A stretch of DNA of 6,254 nt from Clostridia bacterium (GTDB lineage Bacteria > Bacillota > Clostridia > Oscillospirales > QAMX01), in contig JAFYNU010000309.1 in assembly GCA_017547975.1 (NCBI GenBank), positions 1 through 6,254 of the forward strand, written 5' to 3'. Positions 1 to 5,199 of the stretch are shown here, piece by piece (the first letter of the stretch is position 1; every line of letters begins with the position of its first letter). Below the pieces are notes generated by a model. The model made no database searches and was not told the DNA's origin. It saw only the letters and a list, made by a program, of their open reading frames with translations. Position numbers and translations under genes: made by a program.

Positions 1-19
1 CATCCAACACATGCCGATT

Positions 20-48
20 ATTATATCACAAATTTATGGACTTGTCAC
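20..48 (-). promoter_or_regulatory. Sigma-A promoter pointing off the left edge
   Basis: On the minus strand a perfect -10 TATAAT (plus-strand ATTATA, 20-25) is preceded by TG one base upstream, which makes an extended -10. It sits exactly 17 bp from a -35 GTGACA (plus-strand TGTCAC, 43-48), five of six matches to TTGACA. Transcription would begin near position 12-13 and leave the window leftwards. The promoter lies beyond the putative terminator of the sugar operon, so it should serve a separate minus-strand gene not seen here. The rest of 1-109 is A/T-rich and I see no gene in it. Confidence 0.6.
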
Positions 49-105
49 TATCTATTTTAAAAATTCCCGAGAACTTTTGGTTTTCCTGACAAGAGAGTCA
101 CATTC

Positions 106-146
106 AAAAGCATCCCCGTGTCCGTGTACGTTGGACACAGGGATGC
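106..146 (-). terminator. Probable intrinsic terminator of the sugar operon
   Basis: Arms 110-116 (gcatccc) and 140-146 (gggatgc) pair. After one C/A mismatch, 118-123 (gtgtcc) pairs with 133-138 (ggacac), leaving a 9-base loop. Read on the minus strand, the stem is followed at once by TTTT (106-109) and then gaatg. It lies about 30 bp past the stop codon of the last operon gene and before the next minus-strand promoter, the expected place for a terminator. The U tract is short, so termination may be incomplete. There is no T run on the plus-strand side. Confidence 0.6.
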
Positions 147-175
147 CTTCACGAATCCCATTTGCTTTCTGACAA

Positions 176-1021
176 TCAGGCAATGATTTCCCGCAGGGAA
201 TCCACCGCCGCATCAAAAGCCGCTCTGGCGGAGGGGTAGGCGAAGCCGCCCACAGCGCTTCTTTCCCCTTCCCGTTCCAGGTCGGAAAGGCCCTTGAACA
301 CCGTCAGGTGGGGTTCCAAAGTCAAAACCTTGCCGCCCTGGGCACCGTATGCTTCCAGAATGGCGGGCAGGTTGCCGATTCCCTTGCCGGCAGGGACCAC
401 CGAACCGTCGGCAAAGCAATCCTTGATGTGCATGTATTTCACGTACTTACCCAGCATTTCCCAGGCTTCCAGGGTATCCTGGCCCGACTGGATGAAGTTT
501 GCGGGATCAAAAATGGCACCGATAGAGGGCAGATTTTCGTAGATCACCTTGCACCGGGTGGCAATGTCACCGTAGATGCCCTTTTCATTTTCGTGGCAAA
601 CCAGAAGATCCAGGCCACGGGCTTCGTCGGCAAAGTGACTCATGCGTTCCAGCACCTCGTCCCGATAGATTTCGGGATCCTCGTCCTTGGGCATGAAGAA
701 GGAGAAGAGACGGAATGCCTTGGCACCAAGCACCTCTGCCAATTCCAGGGTGTGCTTGTAAAGATCCAGGTGAGGACCGAAGGGATCGGTAATATTGATC
801 TTCCCAATGGGAGAACCGATGGACCAAACCGAAAGGCCGCGATCTTCCAACTGCGCCCGGATTTCCTTGGCTTCAGCCAGGGTCAGGGAGGTGACGTTGC
901 GGCCATCAATGCCACGGATTTCCAGCCCGGAGACCCCGTTTTCGGCCATGGCGGCAATCTGTTCGGGAATGGAAGCACCTGCTTCATCCGCAAAGGCGGC
1001 CAGCACGAAGGGATATTTCAT
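176..1021 (-). CDS. Sugar phosphate isomerase/epimerase (xylose-isomerase-like TIM barrel)
   Basis: A 281-residue cytoplasmic protein of the AP-endonuclease-2/xylose-isomerase-like TIM-barrel superfamily, which holds tagatose/psicose 3-epimerases, IolE/IolI and hydroxypyruvate isomerases. These enzymes isomerise or epimerise sugars and keto-acids through a bound divalent metal. Four likely metal ligands sit at the expected strand ends: Glu144 in HENE, Asp172 in IFDPAN, His198 in YMHIKD and Glu236 in LEPH. The N-terminal strand with FADEAG (residues 10-15) and GLEIRG (32-37) is also typical. There is no signal peptide. The ATG at 1021 is 3 bp after the upstream SDR stop codon, with a G-rich stretch (plus-strand C run 1030-1034) as a weak ribosome site, so it is probably translationally coupled. 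Family assignment is firm. The substrate is unknown, and the operon suggests a uronate-derived sugar or keto-acid. Confidence 0.88.
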   Translation of the reverse strand: MKYPFVLAAFADEAGASIPEQIAAMAENGVSGLEIRGIDGRNVTSLTLAEAKEIRAQLEDRGLSVWSIGSPIGKINITDPFGPHLDLYKHTLELAEVLGAKAFRLFSFFMPKDEDPEIYRDEVLERMSHFADEARGLDLLVCHENEKGIYGDIATRCKVIYENLPSIGAIFDPANFIQSGQDTLEAWEMLGKYVKYMHIKDCFADGSVVPAGKGIGNLPAILEAYGAQGGKVLTLEPHLTVFKGLSDLEREGERSAVGGFAYPSARAAFDAAVDSLREIIA

Positions 1022-1024
1022 ATT

Positions 1025-1849
1025 TTACACCCCCGAATAGGCGGAGAAGCCGCCGTCGATGGGCAGAACCACACCGGTGATGAATCCGGCGGCCTTGCTG
1101 TCCAGCAGGAAGTGGAGAGCACCCAACAGTTCTTCGGGATCGCCGAAACGGCCCATCGGGGTAGCCCGGAGGATCTTTTCGGTACGGGCGGTGGGGGTGC
1201 CGTCGTCGTTGAAGAGCAGAGCCCGGTTCTGGTTGGTAACGAAGAAGCCGGGAGCCATGGCGTTGACACGGATGCCCTGGGGAGCAAAGTGCACAGCCAG
1301 CCACTGGGTGAAATTGGAAACCGCCGACTTGGCAGCACTGTAAGCAGGAATCTTGGTCAGAGGACGGAAGGCGTTCATGCTGGAAACGTTGAGAATGCTG
1401 CAACCCTCACAGCCGATCATATCCTTGGCAAACACCTGGGTGGGAAGCAGGGTTCCCATGATGTTCAGATCAAAAACAAAGTTGAAGCCCGACTTGTCCA
1501 GGTTGAAGAAGGTCTTGATATCTTCCCGGGTTTCATCCCCTTCTTCGAAGAATTCGTGGGCGGTGGTGGCACGGGGGTTATTGCCGCCGGCACCGTTGAT
1601 GAGGATTTTGCAGGCACCCATGGTTTCCAGGATGTCAGCGTGAATGGCCTCCAGGCCTTCCTTTTCCAGCACGTTGGCCTTGTAGGCCTTGGCGGTACCG
1701 CCGGCGGCGTTGATTTCGTCAGCAACCGCCTGTGCGGCTTCCAGATTCAGGTCCAGGAGCGCAACGGCGTAATTCTTTTCTGCCAGGGCTTTGGCAAAGG
1801 AGGAGCACAAAACGCCTCCCGCACCGGTAATGACTACTACTTCCTTCAT
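1025..1849 (-). CDS. SDR oxidoreductase, D-mannonate oxidoreductase (YjmF/UxuB-like)
   Basis: A 274-residue classical short-chain dehydrogenase/reductase. The Rossmann motif TGAGGVLC begins at residue 8, Asp33 at the end of beta-2 suggests NAD(H) preference, and NGAGG is at 85-89. The catalytic set is Asn129, Ser157, Tyr170 and Lys174 (YSAAK), followed by the usual PG motif (200-201). The insert around 96-121 and the overall length resemble Bacillus YjmF-type D-mannonate oxidoreductases, which interconvert fructuronate and mannonate in glucuronate catabolism. That specific activity is inferred. A KduD-like or other sugar-acid dehydrogenase is possible. The ATG at 1849 has a GGGAAAGGA ribosome site about 10 bp upstream (plus-strand 1860-1868). 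It is the middle gene of the operon, with the hydrolase upstream and the isomerase 3 bp downstream. The last Gly of the cofactor motif is Cys15. Confidence 0.87.
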   Translation of the reverse strand: MKEVVVITGAGGVLCSSFAKALAEKNYAVALLDLNLEAAQAVADEINAAGGTAKAYKANVLEKEGLEAIHADILETMGACKILINGAGGNNPRATTAHEFFEEGDETREDIKTFFNLDKSGFNFVFDLNIMGTLLPTQVFAKDMIGCEGCSILNVSSMNAFRPLTKIPAYSAAKSAVSNFTQWLAVHFAPQGIRVNAMAPGFFVTNQNRALLFNDDGTPTARTEKILRATPMGRFGDPEELLGALHFLLDSKAAGFITGVVLPIDGGFSAYSGV

Positions 1850-1893
1850 AATGGTTATTTCCTTTCCCGATATGGTTTTTATCTCATATTTTT

Positions 1894-1908
1894 CGACCCT
1901 TCGGATCG
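1894..1908 (-). other. Small hairpin between hydrolase and SDR genes
   Basis: CGACCC (1894-1899) and GGATCG (1903-1908) form a six-pair stem with one G-U pair on the transcript and a 3-base loop. It lies immediately after the restored stop codon of the hydrolase (1910-1912). On the minus strand it is followed by A residues, not T, so it is not a terminator. It could be an mRNA processing or stabilising stem, or chance. Confidence 0.3.
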
Positions 1909-1909
1909 T

Positions 1910-2085
1910 TTACAACGTGATGAATGCACCGTTGCCGATGAGGAACCGATTGCAGGTTTCTTCCTCGCTCTCGGGTACCAGTTCCTCCCTGGAAACCGGC
2001 ACGCCGTCCACGGTAACGCCCGACACAAGCTCGTTTGCGATCAGGCGGCACATGGGGTGGCCTTTTGTGCCGAGGGCTTCCCCCC
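1910..2085 (-). pseudogene. Out-of-frame C-terminal part of the glycoside hydrolase gene
   Basis: If the minus-strand reading frame shifts by -1 at the GGGGGG run (plus-strand C at 2080-2085), translation continues for 56 residues to a TAA at 1910-1912 instead of stopping at 2041. The continuation reads like normal protein: EALGTKGHPMCRL, then a beta-strand-rich stretch with VTVDGVPV, then RFLIGNGAFITL at the end. In the current frame the hydrolase ends in a short unlikely tail, KPSAQKATPCAA. The restored protein would be 485 residues and would leave only 60 bp before the SDR gene, normal operon spacing. One G missing from a run of seven, as a mutation or sequencing error, explains this best. 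Ribosomal or transcriptional slippage is a possible alternative. Confidence 0.72.
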
Positions 2086-3366
2086 ATTGATGGTGATTTC
2101 CTCAAACCGCACGTCCCGGACATCGCTATCCGCTTGGTACCCAATCATCCGGCAGGGCACCATGGTGCGTCCGGTGTAGGCGATACGGCGGAAGGTAATC
2201 CCTTCCACTCTTCCCATCTTGTCCCCCTTGATCCAGCACATGGGCCGGATAAAGATCTCGCAAAGCCGGGGCTCACATTGAGGATCCAGGGGTTCCCCTA
2301 CCCGAATGTCTTCAAACAGCACGTCATGCACCAACGCATCCCCGCAGGCCTGCACGTCACAGGCCATAAACAGGAAGTGGAGCACGTCACAATTCCGGAA
2401 GGTGATCCTATGCATTTCGTCGGCACAGGTTTCTGCACCGATTTCCAGGGCACGCCCCCAATCGTTCCACAGAACGCACCTTTCCACCAGAATATCTTCC
2501 ACGTTGCTGTTGTTGGTCTTCATGCCACCAACCTCGTGTCCCCCCTTGAGGACGATACAATCGTCAAAGGTACGAACGAAGCAATTGGTGATCCGCACGT
2601 CGTGGGTGTTATAAAGGTCGATCCCGTCTGCGTTGTAGCGCCATTGACCAATCACCTTGACCCCATCGATCCTATGATTTCCGCCGCCGCCAATCTTCAA
2701 AGAGAAGCAGGGCGCATCGTGCAAAATGACGCCTTCCACCGTTACGTCCCGGCAGTCCACCAACAGGATGCTGTTGATGGCGCTCTGTCTGGGTACCAGG
2801 CTGGTATCGATCACACCCCGACCCATGATGCGGATCCCGTCGGCATGCTCGGCAATAACCCCACCCATCAGGCGGGCCCCGCCGGCCAGGTACAGGGTCT
2901 GCCCCGACTGCACGCGAAGCAATCCCACGTTATGGAGTCCCGGTCCGTAATAAAGCACGTTGGGATCATCCTGATCAGGCACCTGGGTCTCGGGAGGATC
3001 GAAGAAAATATGCAGGGGCTTGTGAACCCCGTTGACTTCCAGTACGTAGCTTCCGCATTTTTCCAGGGTAAACTGCAGCCGCCGCCCGTTTCGCAGGACC
3101 TTCACCCCGGCGCTTGCCGGAACCACCGACGCGCAAAACACGTCGAAATTCACGTCCACCGTCAGGGATGCCGCTTCGTCCCCCTCAAAATGGACGTAGG
3201 AGGCCAGTTCGGTCTCGTCTATTCCCCGCTGTTTTCCCCGAAATATCTGGTTGGTTGCCATGGCGGAAAACCGAACCGGATAGACGTGCAGGCTTTCCCC
3301 CGCAAGACTGACCGAGTAATCGGTACTGACCGGCTCAAAGGGAGCCACCTGGTAGGCTTTCAGCAT
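2041..3366 (-). CDS. GH28-like beta-helix glycoside hydrolase, 3' end frameshifted
   Basis: As read, 441 residues. An N-terminal beta-sandwich-like domain (about 1-125) ends in KPLHIFFDPPE. A right-handed parallel beta-helix (about 135-430) follows, with repeated turns such as GVIDTS, VTVEGVILHD and VRITNCFV. NADGID (245-250) and DDC (268-270) match the acidic Asp motifs of polygalacturonase-type GH28 enzymes. The Gly-His-Gly and Arg-Ile-Lys motifs of classical GH28 are absent, and DWGRALEIGAET (302-313) occupies that region. There is no signal peptide, so it probably acts in the cytoplasm on an imported oligosaccharide, possibly oligogalacturonide-like; GH49-like or other specificity is possible. 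The ATG at 3366 has a perfect AGGAGG 8 bp upstream. It is the first gene of the operon. The true C-terminus appears displaced by an indel at 2080-2085. Confidence 0.8.
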   Translation of the reverse strand: MLKAYQVAPFEPVSTDYSVSLAGESLHVYPVRFSAMATNQIFRGKQRGIDETELASYVHFEGDEAASLTVDVNFDVFCASVVPASAGVKVLRNGRRLQFTLEKCGSYVLEVNGVHKPLHIFFDPPETQVPDQDDPNVLYYGPGLHNVGLLRVQSGQTLYLAGGARLMGGVIAEHADGIRIMGRGVIDTSLVPRQSAINSILLVDCRDVTVEGVILHDAPCFSLKIGGGGNHRIDGVKVIGQWRYNADGIDLYNTHDVRITNCFVRTFDDCIVLKGGHEVGGMKTNNSNVEDILVERCVLWNDWGRALEIGAETCADEMHRITFRNCDVLHFLFMACDVQACGDALVHDVLFEDIRVGEPLDPQCEPRLCEIFIRPMCWIKGDKMGRVEGITFRRIAYTGRTMVPCRMIGYQADSDVRDVRFEEITINGGKPSAQKATPCAA

Positions 3367-3374
3367 TTTCCATT

Positions 3375-3380
3375 CCTCCT
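3375..3380 (-). promoter_or_regulatory. Shine-Dalgarno site of the hydrolase gene
   Basis: Plus-strand cctcct is AGGAGG on the minus strand, 8 bp before the ATG at 3366. It fixes this start over the out-of-frame ATG at 3373 and predicts strong initiation for the first gene of the operon. Confidence 0.85.
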
Positions 3381-3392
3381 GTTTCCACCCAA

Positions 3393-3406
3393 GAAGCTAT
3401 CGCTTC
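3393..3406 (-). promoter_or_regulatory. Short palindrome in the hydrolase 5' leader
   Basis: GAAGC and GCTTC arms of 5 bp flank a 4-base loop (gata on the minus strand), about 25-40 bases into the predicted transcript. It could be a repressor half-site pair within the transcribed leader or a small mRNA stem. It lacks the central CG of a typical LacI/CcpA operator, so no regulator is assigned. Confidence 0.3.
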
Positions 3407-3438
3407 GCCTCGGTATGGACTCTGGATGATTTTAGATT

Positions 3439-3467
3439 ATCATACCACTTTCATGGCGGCTTGTCAA
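3439..3467 (-). promoter_or_regulatory. Sigma-A promoter of the sugar operon
   Basis: Minus-strand -35 TTGACA is a perfect match (plus-strand TGTCAA, 3462-3467). It is separated by exactly 17 bp from -10 TATGAT (plus-strand ATCATA, 3439-3444), with TG one base upstream as an extended -10. Transcription should start near 3432, giving a leader of about 65 bases before the hydrolase ATG. Such a strong core promoter for a catabolic operon implies control by a repressor, not an activator. This last point is an inference. Confidence 0.78.
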
Positions 3468-3481
3468 ACAGAAGCACCGAT

Positions 3482-3505
3482 TTTCCCAAAAGAATCTTCG
3501 GGAAA
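3482..3505. promoter_or_regulatory. Imperfect palindrome between divergent promoters, candidate operator
   Basis: TTTCCC (3482-3487) pairs with GGGAAA (3500-3505). Inside them AAGA (3490-3493) pairs with TCTT (3495-3498) around a central A (3494). Two extra bases on the left and one on the right break the symmetry. The element lies between the two opposite -35 boxes (3467 and 3509) and ends 3 bp from the plus-strand -35. Neither side has a T run, so it is not a terminator. A dimeric transcription factor site is plausible, but I do not recognise the regulator. Confidence 0.4.
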
Positions 3506-3508
3506 CGA

Positions 3509-3537
3509 TTGAAAAAACAGGATTTATATAGTATAAT
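3509..3537 (+). promoter_or_regulatory. Sigma-A promoter of the tsaE operon
   Basis: -35 TTGAAA (3509-3514), a 17-bp A/T-rich spacer and a perfect -10 TATAAT (3532-3537). The expected start of transcription is about 3544, leaving a leader of roughly 58 bases before the tsaE ATG. It is the only clear promoter for the plus-strand operon in this window. Confidence 0.78.
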
Positions 3538-3539
3538 AC

Positions 3540-3573
3540 AGTGGTTCGGAAGTTCCTTCCGATTTTTACCACT
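3540..3573 (+). promoter_or_regulatory. Leader hairpin with T5 tract at the start of the tsaE transcript
   Basis: TCGGAAG (3546-3552) and CTTCCGA (3556-3562) form a perfect 7-bp stem with a 3-base loop, followed directly by TTTTT (3563-3567). An outer inverted repeat, AGTGGT (3540-3545) and ACCACT (3568-3573), encloses the hairpin and T run exactly. The inner part has the form of an intrinsic terminator but begins almost at the predicted start site, so it may instead be a 5' protective stem or a protein-binding site. TTCCTT (3553-3558) could alternatively pair with the GAGGGA ribosome site (3587-3592). That switch is speculative. Confidence 0.45.
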
Positions 3574-3584
3574 ACGATTTTTAC
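3560..3584 (+). repeat. 10-bp direct repeat in the tsaE leader
   Basis: CGATTTTTAC occurs at 3560-3569 and again, identically, at 3575-3584, a start-to-start distance of 15 bp. The first copy overlaps the end of the leader hairpin and its T run. The second lies just upstream of the ribosome site. I see no further copy nearby. It could be a local duplication, a repeated protein-binding site, or two alternative 3' arms or U tracts for RNA folding. Confidence 0.55.
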
Positions 3585-3601
3585 AAGAGGGATCAACACC
3601 C

Positions 3602-4048
3602 ATGAATATGGAACATCACTACGCCGCGTCCCCGGCGGAAACCGTTGCCCTTGGGGAAGCCTTTGGCCGCCGCCTTTCCGGCGGCGAGGTTTTACTTTTG
3701 GACGGGGACCTGGGGGCCGGAAAGACCGCCTTCGTTTCGGGGGTGGCAAAGGCCCTGGGGATCGCCTCCCGGGTCACCAGCCCCACCTTCACCATCGTCA
3801 ACCGCTATACCACCGGCCGGGTGCCCCTGACCCACTTTGACCTTTACCGCATCGCCGACCCGGAGGAGCTTTTTGAGCTGGGTTGGGAGGAATATCTGTC
3901 GGATGGAGGCGTGGTGGCGGTGGAATGGTTCCGGAATGCCGGCGAAGAACTCCCCGAGAACTATATTTTAATCACCCTGCGCTACCAGGACGAGGGACGA
4001 AGCATCACCATCCAATCCATCCCCCCGGAAGGAGAAACCGCATTATGA
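3602..4048 (+). CDS. tsaE: tRNA t6A37 threonylcarbamoyltransferase complex ATPase TsaE
   Basis: A 148-residue P-loop ATPase that works with TsaB and TsaD to transfer threonylcarbamoyl to A37 of ANN-decoding tRNAs. The Walker A motif GDLGAGKT is at 35-42, the TSPTF switch-like motif at 59-63, HFDLYR at 78-83, and VVAVEW with the conserved Glu108 at 104-109. Length is normal for the family. The reading frame stays open upstream to 3461, but the ATG at 3602 is chosen because AGAGGG (3586-3591) lies 10 bp before it, the family start fits, and the promoter lies at 3509-3537. The stop codon overlaps the tsaB start (ATGA at 4045-4048), so the two are probably translationally coupled. It is the first gene of its operon. 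Confidence 0.95.
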   Translation: MNMEHHYAASPAETVALGEAFGRRLSGGEVLLLDGDLGAGKTAFVSGVAKALGIASRVTSPTFTIVNRYTTGRVPLTHFDLYRIADPEELFELGWEEYLSDGGVVAVEWFRNAGEELPENYILITLRYQDEGRSITIQSIPPEGETAL

Positions 4049-4713
4049 CCTTGCTTGCCATCGAAACCTCCGGCAAAGCCTGTTCCGCCACCGTAATTCG
4101 GGACGGGAAGGACTATACCGTATTTACCCCCACCGCCGGCACCCACAGTGCCGCCCTGTTCCCCCATTTGGAGGAAGCCATGAAAAAGGCCGGCGTTTCC
4201 CCAAACGAACTGGATGCCGTGGCGGTTTCCCAAGGCCCCGGTTCCTTCACCGGTATCCGTATCGGCATTGCCGCTGTCAAAGGAATCGCCTGGGCCGGTG
4301 AGCTTCCCACCATCGGCATCTCCTCCCTGGAAGCATCCGCCTACGCGGCCGAAACCGATGGTCCGGTGGCTTCCCTGATCGACGCCCGGCACGGGAATTT
4401 TTACTTTGCGCACTTTTTCTTCGAAAACGGCAAAGGCACCCGATTGACGCCCGACCAGGTTCTCCCCGCCCCCGAGATTGCCGAACTGCTTCCCGACGGC
4501 TGCTTCCTCACCGGAGAGGGTGCCGCCGCCTTCTTTGCTCTCTGTCCCGAAAAGCGCTTTGCCCTGTTGGACGCTCCCGCCACCTCTCTTGGGGTTGCCA
4601 GAGCCGCACTGGTCCGGAATCCCGGGGATTTTATCCCGGCCAAGGACCTGGAGGCGGTGTATCTGCGTCCCTCCCAGGCGGAACGAACCAGAAAAGAATC
4701 CCAAAAGGTATAA
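4045..4713 (+). CDS. tsaB: tRNA t6A37 biosynthesis protein TsaB
   Basis: A 222-residue ASKHA-fold protein, a catalytically inactive TsaD paralogue that scaffolds the TsaB-TsaD-TsaE t6A complex. It starts with the ASKHA phosphate-1 strand LLAIETSG (3-10). It has THSAALFPHLEEAM (33-46), the hallmark GPGSFTGIRIG (64-74), LIDARHGNFY (111-120), and YLRPSQAER near the C-terminus. Length fits the Firmicutes family, which lacks the full TsaD metal-binding region. The ATG at 4045 overlaps the tsaE stop codon and has GGAAGGAG (4027-4034) upstream; a much longer upstream frame is rejected because it would overlap tsaE. rimI and tsaD, which often follow tsaB, are not next to it here. Confidence 0.95.
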   Translation: MTLLAIETSGKACSATVIRDGKDYTVFTPTAGTHSAALFPHLEEAMKKAGVSPNELDAVAVSQGPGSFTGIRIGIAAVKGIAWAGELPTIGISSLEASAYAAETDGPVASLIDARHGNFYFAHFFFENGKGTRLTPDQVLPAPEIAELLPDGCFLTGEGAAAFFALCPEKRFALLDAPATSLGVARAALVRNPGDFIPAKDLEAVYLRPSQAERTRKESQKV

Positions 4714-4752
4714 AATACGGCTATCATGCCATAATAAGGAAGGAATTCACGT

Positions 4753-5199
4753 ATGAAAATTGCAATGGGTTGTGACCACGCCGCTGTGGAATACAAAAAC
4801 CAAATCCGTGACCTGCTCCGTGCCCAGGGTCATGAAGTTACCGACGTGGGCATCGAAGCCGGCGAAAAGGCCGATTACCCCGATATCGCTGAAAAGGTCG
4901 GCGGCCTGGTGGCCGGCGGCACCGCCGAAAAGGGTATCCTGATCTGCGGCACCGGCGTTGGTATGTCTATCGCCGCCAACAAGGTCAATGGAATCCGGGC
5001 CGCTGTGGTTTCGGAAGCCTATAGCGCCAAACTCTGCCGCCAGCACAACGACGCCAACATCCTCTGCTTCGGTCAGCGGGTTGTGGGTATTGAGGTTGCT
5101 CTGGAGCTGGTGAAGGTTTTCCTGGAAACCGAGCACGAAGGGGGCCGTCACGCAGGCCGTGTGGAAAAGATCATGGCCATCGAGGGACGTCAGGAATGA
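4753..5199 (+). CDS. rpiB: Ribose 5-phosphate isomerase B
   Basis: A 148-residue RpiB/LacAB-family isomerase that interconverts ribulose 5-phosphate and ribose 5-phosphate in the non-oxidative pentose phosphate pathway, in the cytoplasm. Visible are GCDHA with Asp8 and His9 (6-10), DYPD (41-44), the catalytic Cys65 in ICGTGVGMSIAAN (64-76), HNDAN with the proton-transfer His98 (98-102), and GGRHAGR with phosphate-binding Arg (130-136). Numbering matches the well-studied family members. LacA/LacB or allose-phosphate isomerase are close relatives, but catalytic Cys65 and a solo gene favour RpiB. AAGGAAGGA lies just upstream, 39 bp after tsaB with no clear terminator or promoter between. The stop codon overlaps the next start (ATGA, 5196-5199). 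Confidence 0.94.
   Translation: MKIAMGCDHAAVEYKNQIRDLLRAQGHEVTDVGIEAGEKADYPDIAEKVGGLVAGGTAEKGILICGTGVGMSIAANKVNGIRAAVVSEAYSAKLCRQHNDANILCFGQRVVGIEVALELVKVFLETEHEGGRHAGRVEKIMAIEGRQE

Noticed and set aside
308..2179. 623-codon open frame on the plus strand
   Set aside because: It is antisense to the isomerase, the SDR and the end of the hydrolase, all with clear family motifs. Its translation is low-complexity, rich in Gly, His and Gln, with no recognisable domain and no good ribosome site. G/C-rich codon choice on the other strand explains the lack of stops.
3393..3406. CcpA cre-type operator in the hydrolase leader
   Set aside because: The palindrome lacks the central CG and the flanking TG/CA of the cre consensus, with several mismatches. 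It is kept only as an unassigned stem.
2035..3429. 464-codon open frame on the plus strand
   Set aside because: It is antisense to the hydrolase, which has catalytic-type motifs, a perfect Shine-Dalgarno and a promoter. The antisense product is His/Pro/Gln-rich and resembles nothing I know.
3461..3601. Upstream extension of tsaE to an ATG at 3461
   Set aside because: The extension would run through the promoter and leader hairpin and adds no family sequence. The ATG at 3602 has a ribosome site and matches normal TsaE length.
3883..4044. Upstream extension of tsaB to 3883
   Set aside because: It would overlap tsaE by 166 bp. The family start MTLLAIETSG at 4045, with a ribosome site and ATGA coupling, is clearly better.
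3982..4704. 240-codon open frame on the minus strand
   Set aside because: It is antisense to tsaB. The predicted product is Gly-rich and unordered, and the sense gene has the GPGSFTG hallmark.
4709..4752. Possible promoter between tsaB and rpiB (TATAAA-like at 4709-4714)
   Set aside because: No acceptable -35 is found at the right distance and the box overlaps the tsaB stop codon. Read-through from the upstream promoter is simpler.
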